Assembly: GCA_031276375.1 (NCBI GenBank)
Contig: JAISNE010000256.1
Location: 1 to 7,553 of the forward strand
Direction: 5' to 3'
Origin: Accumulibacter sp.
GTDB taxonomy: Bacteria > Pseudomonadota > Gammaproteobacteria > Burkholderiales > Rhodocyclaceae
DNA length: 7,553 nt
Shown here: piece by piece, positions 1-7,553 of the stretch
How positions within the stretch are numbered: the stretch's first letter is position 1
How the letters are laid out: each line of letters starts with the position of its first letter
Notes under the pieces: model-generated
Database searches by the model: none
Told to the model about the DNA's origin: nothing
Seen by the model: only the letters and a program-made list of their open reading frames with translations
Position numbers and translations under genes: made by a program

Positions 1-1
1 T

Positions 2-532
2 TGGGATGAAAGAAGCAATTCCCGCTCGGATGAGCCGTCCATGTCGCGCCAACAGGAGGCGGAGAGATCGCCGCGTCTCGCGGCGTCAAGGCCAAAAGCC
101 GCGCCCGCGCCCGCCGCCATGTCCCCGTCCCTGCCCGCGCCCCTTGCCGCCAGTCCCGCCGCCAGGAGCGCCCCCCCCGATTCCCCCACCAGCGGCACGG
201 CATCGAGCGCGCGGCCCGCGCCCTTGCCGGAGGCGGAAGCGGACGGCGCGCCCGCCTATCCGTGGCCCGTCGAGGCACGGCAATGGCGGCAACTGGCGGC
301 GACGCTGGCCCGGCGTCACCCGACGCAAACCGCCGTCCCCCCTCCCACCGAAGGTGAAAGTGCCCCTCGCCAGACGTGGCGTTTGCGGGTCAACGCCCCG
401 CCCGACGCGCCGGAAGTCCGCGCGCTGGCCACGCTCTTGCGGAACTCGCTACCGCCTGGCGCGGAACTGGCCGTTGAAATCGATACTGGAATCCCGGATG
501 GTTTCGCAAGCCTCGCGCCGCCAGGCCAATGA
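2..532 (+). CDS. Hypothetical proline/alanine-rich protein, 5'-partial
   Basis: The reading frame is open from the left edge and ends at TGA 530-532, so this is probably the 3' end of a longer gene. An ATG at 41 is preceded by a weak GGATGAG site and would give a complete 163-aa protein. From that ATG, residues about 15-72 are low-complexity Pro/Ala/Ser-rich sequence that looks like a disordered linker. Residues about 73-163 look like a small folded domain, with W77, Q80, W82, the strand-like stretch QTWRLRVNAP, a helix-like EVRALATLLRNSL, then LPPGAELAVEID. Wobble positions are strongly G/C in this frame, whereas the overlapping frame starting at position 6 reads as Arg/Pro-rich nonsense, so this frame is the coding one. 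No signal peptide, membrane helix or catalytic motif is visible. I do not recognise the family; a secretion or flagellar accessory protein with a Pro-rich linker is only a guess. Confidence 0.5.
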   Translation, partial: WDERSNSRSDEPSMSRQQEAERSPRLAASRPKAAPAPAAMSPSLPAPLAASPAARSAPPDSPTSGTASSARPAPLPEAEADGAPAYPWPVEARQWRQLAATLARRHPTQTAVPPPTEGESAPRQTWRLRVNAPPDAPEVRALATLLRNSLPPGAELAVEIDTGIPDGFASLAPPGQ

Positions 533-707
533 AAAGTCATGCCTGAAATATCCGGAATAACCTTCTTCCTGGCGCGAAGTTCATCGTGGAACCAACGCGA
601 TTTGAAACATCGTCCGCAGGAAAGGCACGGCACTTGAATCCTTTTCTTGATGAGCAACGAATTTCAGTGATTCCAGGCCGGGTGCGTTATCGCCCGCGCT
701 CCGATTC
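533..707. other. Non-coding spacer left of the MITE pair
   Basis: This is the first part of a 536-bp stretch (533-1068) without an intact gene. It is less GC-rich than the flanking genes. I see no credible ribosome-binding site plus reading frame, no tRNA-like structure and no convincing terminator hairpin after the stop at 532. An apparent frame starting at 586 only stays open by running into the repeat at 708-807. Confidence 0.5.
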
Positions 708-807
708 ATACCAAGTTGCGGTCAATAGGCCGTTGACACTCAAGTCTGACGTGTCAATATTTCCGTCATTTTTGGCATATCACGATGGTTTGACCGCAAC
801 TTGGTAT
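708..807 (+). repeat. MITE-like element, copy 1 (100 bp, perfect 18-bp TIRs)
   Basis: The ends form a perfect 18-bp inverted repeat, ATACCAAGTTGCGGTCAA at 708-725 and its reverse complement at 790-807. A second copy lies in inverted orientation at 970-1068 with about 83% identity over the full length. The interior is AT-rich and holds a smaller inverted repeat (TTGACAC...GTGTCAA). If the true TIR starts at CCAAG, both flanks are TA, which would fit TA-duplicating IS630/Tc1-type transposition; this is an inference. No transposase is encoded, so any movement would need an enzyme supplied in trans. Confidence 0.8.
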
Positions 808-867
808 TAGGCCATGTTTTCATGCATCCCCCTTGCTTTTTTTTAAGACGAGGCGGTCAAAATACCC

Positions 868-936
868 GTCATTCCCGCGCAGGCGGGAATCCAGACAAGG
901 CGCGGAGTGCTGGATTCCCGCTTGCGCGTGAATGAC
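868..936. repeat. REPIN-like hairpin with dRS3-type core
   Basis: Two 27-bp arms, 868-894 and 910-936, are inverted repeats of each other with only 2 mismatches, separated by a 15-nt loop. The left arm contains ATTCCCGCGCAGGCGGGAAT (871-890), itself a palindrome of the form ATTCCC-N8-GGGAAT. That is the pattern of the neisserial dRS3 repeat, and of the GTCATTCCCGCG-type REPs that are widespread in beta- and gammaproteobacteria. Two REPs in head-to-head arrangement make a REPIN, normally spread by a RAYT transposase encoded elsewhere in the genome. Confidence 0.8.
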
Positions 937-969
937 AATTGCGGGCGAGAATGGCGGCCTTGTTGTGTG

Positions 970-1068
970 ATGCCAAGTTGCCGCCAAACCATCGTGATAG
1001 GAAAAAATGACTGAAATCCTGACACGTCAGGCTGGAATATTGACGGCCTATTGAGCGCAACTTGGTAT
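970..1068 (-). repeat. MITE-like element, copy 2 (99 bp, inverted)
   Basis: This is the reverse-oriented partner of the element at 708-807, one base shorter and with about 16 substitutions, many of them transitions. Its terminal repeats are more decayed (14 of 18 positions pair), which suggests it is older or no longer maintained. Its right end at 1068 runs directly into transposase-derived sequence at 1069-1377 in an open frame. The element therefore appears to have inserted into, or replaced, the 5' end of that gene. Confidence 0.8.
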
Positions 1069-1377
1069 GAGCCTGCGGTACGCGCGGAGATTGCCGCGAG
1101 CATGGAAGGGGTGAGCGCCCTGGCGCGACGGTATGGCCTTGGGCGTGTCACGGCAAGGAAATGGAAGCATCGCGTGGCCCCGATGAATCGCTCGCACACG
1201 GCGCATCATCCGCGGATGACGATGGGCAATGCTCAGGGCGCCGTCTGTCTACGCCGACACTTTTTGTTGTCGCTCGATGACCTGCTGGCGGTCGTCAGGG
1301 AATTTCTCTGCCCGGAAGTTTCGCGTTCCGGTCTGGATCGTTGCCTGCGTCGGCACGGACCGGGGAATCTGCGCGAC
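1069..1377 (+). pseudogene. IS481-type transposase, N-terminal fragment (truncated at both ends)
   Basis: Translation in the frame of 1069 gives a fragment starting PAVRAEIAAS, then a helix-turn-helix-like segment (VSALARRYGL...TARKWKHR), RSHTAHHP, LLSLDDLLAVVREFL, and VSRSGLDRCLRRHGPGNLRD. I recognise this as the conserved N-terminal DNA-binding region of IS481-like transposases (family knowledge from memory). The usual first 10 or so residues are missing because the MITE ends at 1068. After GNLRD the frame loses all family resemblance, so the DDE catalytic domain is absent. It cannot be active. The same open frame continues antisense across efp to 2130, but that extension is not transposase sequence. 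Confidence 0.75.
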
Positions 1378-1524
1378 CGGCCGCCGAGGAGGCCAAGGCG
1401 CCGCGGATGGCGGACGAGGCGAGACGGCGTTCAATCCGTTCAATCGCTTCCGGGCCCCGAATGGCGGAGGAAGAGACGCTACCCGCCGGGGCGCGGCCTC
1501 GCTGCTTCATTGCCGCCAACCAAA
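1378..1524. other. Spacer between transposase remnant and efp 3' end
   Basis: This 147-bp segment holds no intact gene. It contains a short imperfect direct repeat (units near 1401-1428 and 1455-1480, both with ATGGCGGA followed by GAGACG) and a 9-bp tandem TTCAATCCG/TTCAATCGC at 1430-1447. One frame reads PRMADEARRR, which resembles the PQMADE motif downstream in IS481-type transposases, so it may be a frameshifted continuation of the remnant. No T-tailed terminator for the convergent efp gene is apparent. Confidence 0.4.
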
Positions 1525-2082
1525 CTATTTGACGCGGGCGCGGTATTCGTCGGTGCGCGTGTCGATTTCGATCTTGTCGCCGATTTCCACGAAGGCGGGG
1601 ACCTGGATGACGCAGCCGGTGGCCAGGCGGGCCGGTTTCATGACCTTGCCGGAAGTGTCGCCCTTGACCGCCGGTTCGGTGTAGATGACTTCGCGGACCA
1701 GGCTGGTCGGCAATTCGACCGAGATGGGCTTGCCGTTGTAGAACACGACTTCGCAGGGCATGCCGTCTTCGAGGTACTTGAGGGCGTCTTCCAGATAGTC
1801 GGCTTCGATTTCGTACTGGTTGTACTCGGCGTCCATGAACACGTACATCGGATCGGCGAAGTAGGAATAGGTGACTTCCTTGCGGTCGAGCTGGACGGTG
1901 TCGAACTTGTCGTCGGCGCGGTAGACGGTTTCGCCGGGCGCGCCGGTGAGCAGGTTTTTCATCTTCATCTTGACGACCGAGACGTTGCGGCCGGACTTGC
2001 TGTATTCGGCCTTGAGCACGACCATCGCGTCGTTGCCGACCATGAATACGTTGCCGGCGCGGAGTTCTTGAGCAGTTTTCAT
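1525..2082 (-). CDS. efp: Translation elongation factor P (EarP-dependent, Arg32 type)
   Basis: EF-P enters the ribosomal E site and stimulates peptide-bond formation at polyproline stretches. The 185-aa protein has the family's full length and three-domain layout: KOW-like domain I (about 1-65), domain II (about 66-128, with [12 protein letters not shown] and the YNQYEIE loop) and OB-fold domain III (about 129-185, with the signature [21 protein letters not shown] and a terminal [13 protein letters not shown]). The domain I loop tip reads SKSGRN with Arg at residue 32, the position rhamnosylated in Pseudomonas and Neisseria, rather than the lysine used by the EpmA/EpmB pathway. It lies 55 bp downstream of earP on the same strand. 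No Shine-Dalgarno sequence is visible before the ATG, where the leader is C-rich. A TATAAT box at the earP stop probably drives it independently. Confidence 0.98.
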   Translation of the reverse strand: MKTAQELRAGNVFMVGNDAMVVLKAEYSKSGRNVSVVKMKMKNLLTGAPGETVYRADDKFDTVQLDRKEVTYSYFADPMYVFMDAEYNQYEIEADYLEDALKYLEDGMPCEVVFYNGKPISVELPTSLVREVIYTEPAVKGDTSGKVMKPARLATGCVIQVPAFVEIGDKIEIDTRTDEYRARVK

Positions 2083-2136
2083 AAGCGATTCGGGGGGCGA
2101 AAGGGGTTCGGTGAGGGCGGTGAAAATTAGCCGCGC

Positions 2137-2164
2137 ATTATAGCCTGGATTGGCAGAATTGCAC
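2137..2164 (-). promoter_or_regulatory. Probable sigma-70 promoter for efp at the end of earP
   Basis: On the minus strand a perfect TATAAT (2137-2142) overlaps the earP stop codon. It is followed by the GC-rich discriminator GCGCGG. A poor -35 candidate, GTGCAA (2159-2164), lies 16 bp upstream. Predicted transcription would start near 2130, leaving a leader of about 47 nt before the efp ATG. GC-rich discriminators are typical of growth-rate and stringently controlled translation genes, which would fit EF-P (inference). Confidence 0.55.
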
Positions 2165-3295
2165 CAGGCGGGAAGCCAAATCCTGTTGTTTCATCAGTTT
2201 TTTCTGCCATTTTTCGGCGTGCCGCCGCAGCACCGGAAAATGGCCCAGCCAGCGTTCCCAAAGCTCGCCGGTGAGCGCCCCGATACCGTTCCAGGCCAGG
2301 CTGAACTCACGCATGGCGGCGGCCGGCGGGCCGGGCAGTCCGGCGCGCCAGACGTCGAGAAAAGCGGACAGCTTGGCGTGATGGGCGTTTTCCCCTTGCG
2401 CGTAGATGTGCCAGAGCAGCGGCTTGCCCGCCCATTGCGCGCGCACGAAAGAGTCTTCGCCGCGCACGAAATTGAGGTCGCAGGACCAGAGTAGCCGGTC
2501 GTAATCCGGTTGCGGGACGAAGGGGATGAGGCGAAGCTCCAGGCGGCCGGCGCGAACGATGTCGCCCACCGCCAGGCGGCGTTGCGCGAAACGCTCCAGA
2601 TCGGCCTGGCCGCGGCTTGGCGAAGCAAGGCAGAGAACCGGCCGGCGGCCGTCCGACCAAGCCTGGAGCAGGCCGGCGAGCGCGGCGTTTTCGTAGCTGA
2701 ACAGCGAAACGAGCAGCCGGCCGGCATCGGTGCCGCCGGACGACGATGCGCCCGGCGCGCCCAGGCGGGCGAGAAATTGCCCGCGTTCGGCGGGAGAGGC
2801 GGCGAACGCCCGCCGCTGCCGTTCCAGGTCGTTTTCGCGCGGCAAGCCGCCGGTTCGCTCGGTAAATCCGGGAAAGAAGAAATATTTGGTCAATGGCAGG
2901 CGCGGGTGCGGCGAAGGCAGTGCGTGACAGCCTTCGACCCAGGCTTCGGCGGAGAGATGATCGAGGTTGATCCACACGGGTTTGGGGGCGCGCCGGGCCA
3001 TCGCCGCTTCGAAGGCGTCGGGAAGCCGGCAGGCAAAGGTTTCCACGACCACCTCGCCCGGAACCGCGCCGGCGAAATCGTGCTCCCAGCGCATCACTTC
3101 GACGCCCAGCACCCTCTGTTCGCGCCGATCGGCGCGAATTTCCGGGCACAACCGCTGAAATGCCGCCAGATCGTCGACCCACAGGCGAACGGCCAGTCCG
3201 TGTTCGCCCGTCAGTTGCCGCGCCAGACGCCAGCACACACCGATGTCGCCGAAGTTGTCGACGACATGGCAGAAAATGTCCCAGTGCAGAGGCAT
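2138..3295 (-). CDS. earP: EF-P arginine rhamnosyltransferase EarP
   Basis: EarP transfers rhamnose from dTDP-beta-L-rhamnose to Arg32 of EF-P in the cytoplasm, activating EF-P for rescue at polyproline motifs. I chose the ATG at 3295 because the product then starts [19 protein letters not shown], matching the family's N-terminus. It has 385 aa, close to the roughly 375-380 usual for EarP, and GGA lies 7 nt upstream. Asp13 and Asp17 of the VVDNFGDIG motif fall at the positions reported as essential in Pseudomonas EarP. The C-terminal Rossmann half carries the donor-site motif [18 protein letters not shown] (residues about 278-295) followed by [10 protein letters not shown], the GT-B-like nucleotide-sugar site. 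The frame stays open upstream to a TTG at 3430; ATG 3361 would add 22 residues without a visible ribosome site. Its immediate downstream neighbour is its substrate, EF-P. Confidence 0.96.
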   Translation of the reverse strand: MPLHWDIFCHVVDNFGDIGVCWRLARQLTGEHGLAVRLWVDDLAAFQRLCPEIRADRREQRVLGVEVMRWEHDFAGAVPGEVVVETFACRLPDAFEAAMARRAPKPVWINLDHLSAEAWVEGCHALPSPHPRLPLTKYFFFPGFTERTGGLPRENDLERQRRAFAASPAERGQFLARLGAPGASSSGGTDAGRLLVSLFSYENAALAGLLQAWSDGRRPVLCLASPSRGQADLERFAQRRLAVGDIVRAGRLELRLIPFVPQPDYDRLLWSCDLNFVRGEDSFVRAQWAGKPLLWHIYAQGENAHHAKLSAFLDVWRAGLPGPPAAAMREFSLAWNGIGALTGELWERWLGHFPVLRRHAEKWQKKLMKQQDLASRLVQFCQSRL

Positions 3296-3443
3296 ATCCA
3301 ATTCCGTCGGTTCATGAGCCTGTTCGGCAATCGCTTCGTCCGACGGCGGGGCATCGGCCATCGGATTCGCATGGACGCCCCGAATCGTGCCATGAACCGG
3401 GTTGTTCGCCGGACAGGTTCCTTTTTGCAACGTCGCCCGCGAG

Positions 3444-3477
3444 CGGGGAGGGGAGGAGGAGGGGGATGAAGGAGGTG
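3444..3477. other. G-rich polypurine tract between membrane gene and earP
   Basis: The plus strand carries an almost pure purine run with GGGG, GGGG, GG, GG and GGGGG blocks separated by single A residues. The minus-strand transcript would contain the matching pyrimidine tract, including CCACCTCCTT directly after the stop codon of the upstream gene. It could form a two-tetrad quadruplex or triplex, but it may simply be compositional. It lies within the 183-bp gap between the 257-aa membrane protein gene and earP. Confidence 0.4.
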
Positions 3478-3478
3478 G

Positions 3479-4252
3479 TCATTTCCTGTCCAGCCGCACG
3501 CGCAGCCACGCCAGCCCTCCCTGCAATGCCAGCGCGACGGTGACCGAGAGCAGCAGCGTTGGCATGAGGCCGGACTTTTCGATGAAGCCGGCGACGATCA
3601 GGAAGAAGGTGGCGAACGAGAACAATCCCTGCACCATCCCCTTGAGCACGCGGATCGCGGCGGGCGGCCCCTCGAAATGCTGCGAGAATACGGCGAGGAT
3701 CAGGGCGTACAGCGGGAAGGGGGAAAGCAGGCCGGTCAGATGCGGCCCAAGGCGCTCCGCCGCTTCGGTCAGGCCGACGATGAACAGCGTGGCGACGATC
3801 ATCCGCGCCGGGATGTCCCAGACCGGCGCGGGTTTCGTCCTGACGACGGTGTCCTTGACGATCGGCATGGCGCGGTAAATGAAGGCCAGGCCGAAAACGG
3901 TCAGCAGAAAGAGCCAGGCGACGGGCGGGCGGAAGAAGTTGAAGACGACGGTCGCCGCGGCGAACGCGGCGAGGCCGAGCGGCAGCGCCTTCCGCCAGGG
4001 CAGGCGGGTGCACGCCCAAGCGTAGGCGAGGCAGAACAGCGCCTGCGACAGCGTGCCGGACAGGACTCCGAGCGAGGCGGCGGCGGCGAACGCGGTGTCA
4101 TGGTCGGCGGCGAGGAAAAAGACGATGGGGCCGGAGGTGAGCGGCAGGCCGACCAGCCAGCCGCTGATGAAGGCGCCCCAGCGGCGTCCCGCCAGGCTGA
4201 CCAGGCCGATGAGCGTCGGCGTCAGGATGAGCTTCAGCGTGAAGATGTCCAT
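3479..4252 (-). CDS. Polytopic inner-membrane protein of unknown function with internal duplication
   Basis: The 257-aa product is strongly hydrophobic, with eight or nine likely membrane helices. Approximate segments are 1-21, 27-48, 53-83, 88-107, 110-128, 148-165, 172-191, 200-224 and 229-250. The longest polar loop is at about 129-147 (residues IVKDTVVRTKPAPVWDIPAR). Residues 22-38 and 165-181 align at a constant offset of 143 and share the pattern R-x-G-x3-[ST]-G-x-L-x3-PL, so the protein seems built from two related halves, as in many secondary transporters and channels. No transporter-family signature that I know is visible, so substrate and function are unknown. It lies upstream of earP on the same strand with a 183-bp gap, so co-transcription is possible but not shown. 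No clear ribosome-binding site precedes the ATG; no better in-frame start was seen. Confidence 0.85.
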   Translation of the reverse strand: MDIFTLKLILTPTLIGLVSLAGRRWGAFISGWLVGLPLTSGPIVFFLAADHDTAFAAAASLGVLSGTLSQALFCLAYAWACTRLPWRKALPLGLAAFAAATVVFNFFRPPVAWLFLLTVFGLAFIYRAMPIVKDTVVRTKPAPVWDIPARMIVATLFIVGLTEAAERLGPHLTGLLSPFPLYALILAVFSQHFEGPPAAIRVLKGMVQGLFSFATFFLIVAGFIEKSGLMPTLLLSVTVALALQGGLAWLRVRLDRK

Positions 4253-4338
4253 GGCCGATTGTTTCGCGCGCGTCCCGCGCTGTCAATGCCGGACGGCCGC
4301 GGGACTCCGTGGAACCGGCGCGCCGCGGGGGCGCGGAG

Positions 4339-4365
4339 CATGGCCGGGCGGCGGCCATGCCCGGC
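4339..4365 (-). terminator. Hairpin directly after the small membrane-protein gene
   Basis: Immediately downstream of the TGA (4366-4368) the minus strand can fold as GCCGGGC pairing with GCCCGGC (arms 4343-4349 and 4359-4365, 9-nt loop). It can also fold as CATGGCCG pairing with CGGCCATG (arms 4339-4346 and 4352-4359, 5-nt loop). The two folds are mutually exclusive. There is no T-run after either stem, so it may be a weak or Rho-assisted terminator or a 3' stabiliser rather than a classical intrinsic terminator. Confidence 0.4.
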
Positions 4366-4662
4366 TCAACGCGCGTCGGCCAGCTTGGGGCGCATGATTT
4401 CGAGCGGCTTGGCGGGCGCCTTTTCGACGGTTTTCAGCGTGTCCTTTAAGTCGCCGCGTTCATCTTCCTCGACGGTTTCCGGCGCGTCCTTGAAGTAGAT
4501 ATGGAGGATCGGCCAGCCATAGGTGAGAATCCCGGCGGCGATCAGCAGACCGGCCGAGGACAGGGCAATGCCGCCGGCAAACAAGGCCAGGACGAGCGGC
4601 AAGGCGAACAGGCGGTTGTTGGACAGACACTTGACAATGCCGAGAACGGCGTTCGTGCGCAT
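4366..4662 (-). CDS. Small two-helix membrane protein of unknown function
   Basis: The 98-aa product has a short basic N-terminus (MRTNAVLGIVKCLSNNR) and two adjoining hydrophobic stretches, about residues 18-34 and 36-56, which would form a helical hairpin. A charged, probably cytoplasmic tail follows (59-98, acidic EEDERGD then Lys/Pro-rich). The start is well supported: GAGAGGA lies 7 nt before the ATG at 4662. It is the first gene of the minus-strand run and is divergent from clpB, separated by 337 bp. A hairpin follows its stop codon, and 113 bp separate it from the next gene. No family is recognised. An unrelated small inner-membrane protein is the neutral reading; a role in heat stress is only suggested by the shared intergenic region. 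Confidence 0.8.
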   Translation of the reverse strand: MRTNAVLGIVKCLSNNRLFALPLVLALFAGGIALSSAGLLIAAGILTYGWPILHIYFKDAPETVEEDERGDLKDTLKTVEKAPAKPLEIMRPKLADAR

Positions 4663-4936
4663 GATGTTTCCTCTCTTGATGAATTGACTGAATGTCGCGC
4701 GGTAAAGTCATCTCTACCCGACGCGGCGCATCGTATCGGGAAATCGCCGGCATGGATGTTGCGTTTTATCCGCGCTTTTGCCACCGTTCTGCAGCGGCTC
4801 GTATCCGCCGGAAGTTTTTGCGTGACAATGGGGATATCCCGTCATTTCTCGTCAATGTCCCGGGTTCCAGCCCCGTTCCGTTTTACCGCTTCGATCCGCG
4901 ACGCCGTCGGGCGAGTCCGGGCCGGAGCGTCATGGC
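4663..4936. other. Divergent intergenic region upstream of clpB
   Basis: No convincing gene lies here. A frame from 4692 to 5018 on the plus strand runs over the clpB start, has mixed wobble composition and lacks a ribosome site. A perfect 10-bp palindrome GGGATATCCC occurs at 4831-4840. I saw no CIRCE (TTAGCACTC-N9-GAGTGCTAA) or HAIR-type heat-shock operator. A clear promoter for the leftward small membrane gene could not be identified by eye. Confidence 0.5.
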
Positions 4937-4963
4937 CTTGAAAACGATGAAGTTTCCCCAACC
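4937..4963 (+). promoter_or_regulatory. Sigma-32 heat-shock promoter of clpB
   Basis: The -35 box CTTGAA (4937-4942, followed by further A residues) is separated by 13 nt from the -10 box CCCCAACC (4956-4963). This matches the RpoH consensus CTTGAA-N13-17-CCCCATNT. Transcription would start near 4970, giving a leader of about 30 nt. The same arrangement drives clpB in E. coli. Confidence 0.8.
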
Positions 4964-4986
4964 TCGGATTCATTCAGACGAATACG

Positions 4987-4993
4987 AAAGGGA
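4987..4993 (+). promoter_or_regulatory. clpB ribosome-binding site
   Basis: AAAGGGA sits 6 nt before the ATG at 5000 and is the only Shine-Dalgarno-like stretch in the short leader. It supports the chosen start, which gives the canonical N-terminus [11 protein letters not shown]. Confidence 0.6.
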
Positions 4994-4999
4994 TTCGAT

Positions 5000-7553
<2,554 letters not shown>

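Noticed and set aside
586..810. A 74-codon plus-strand ORF ending inside MITE copy 1
   Set aside because: About half of it is repeat sequence that also appears in the other copy, it lacks a ribosome site, and the composition is not coding-like.
837..844. T8 run as an intrinsic terminator
   Set aside because: No GC-rich stem lies directly before it; the only nearby fold is CATG-TTTT-CATG, which is too weak.
843..1199. A 118-codon minus-strand ORF across the REPIN and MITE copy 2
   Set aside because: It is made almost entirely of repeat DNA and the antisense of the transposase fragment.
1378..2130. Plus-strand frame antisense to efp, continuing from the transposase remnant
   Set aside because: The transposase similarity ends at 1377; the remainder is the complement of the well-supported efp gene.
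3312..3481. A short minus-strand ORF starting with ATG overlapping the membrane gene stop (ATGA)
   Set aside because: The overlap suggests coupling, but the product is low-complexity, runs through the polypyrimidine tract and overlaps the possible earP extension; no ribosome site or homology is visible.

Overview
The window looks like a chromosomal segment of a high-GC betaproteobacterium. A Rhodocyclales/Neisseriales/Burkholderiales-type host is an inference. It rests on the EarP/EF-P(Arg32) pair, the GC-rich wobble positions of every real gene, a REP element of the GTCATTCCCGCG type, and a sigma-32 promoter in front of clpB. No rRNA, tRNA, CRISPR array or intact mobile element is present.

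Region 1 (1-1524) is accessory-like. It opens with the 3' end of an unrecognised proline/alanine-rich gene, followed by about 1 kb without an intact gene. That stretch holds two roughly 100-bp MITE-like elements with 18-bp terminal inverted repeats, facing each other in opposite orientation. A 69-bp REPIN-like hairpin lies between them. The inner MITE abuts an N-terminal fragment of an IS481-type transposase, which is truncated at both ends.

Region 2 (1525-4662) is a run of four minus-strand genes. In transcription order they are a 98-aa two-helix membrane protein, a 257-aa polytopic membrane protein of unknown function, EarP (protein-arginine rhamnosyltransferase) and elongation factor P. 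EarP is the enzyme that rhamnosylates EF-P on Arg32, and Arg32 is present here, so enzyme and substrate sit 55 bp apart. A perfect TATAAT box followed by a GC-rich discriminator overlaps the earP stop codon. It probably gives efp its own strong promoter as well as read-through from earP.

Region 3 (4663-7553) is a 337-bp divergent intergenic region followed by clpB on the plus strand, which runs off the right edge about 10 residues before its expected end. A well-formed sigma-32 (heat shock) promoter lies just upstream of clpB. Both nucleotide-binding domains, the pore tyrosines and the coiled-coil M domain are intact.

The core genes are conventional. The parts most worth a second look are the MITE/REPIN/transposase mosaic, the two-fold internal repeat in the 257-aa membrane protein, and the promoter arrangement of earP-efp. 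I do not see evidence of a wholly new defence or metabolic system.
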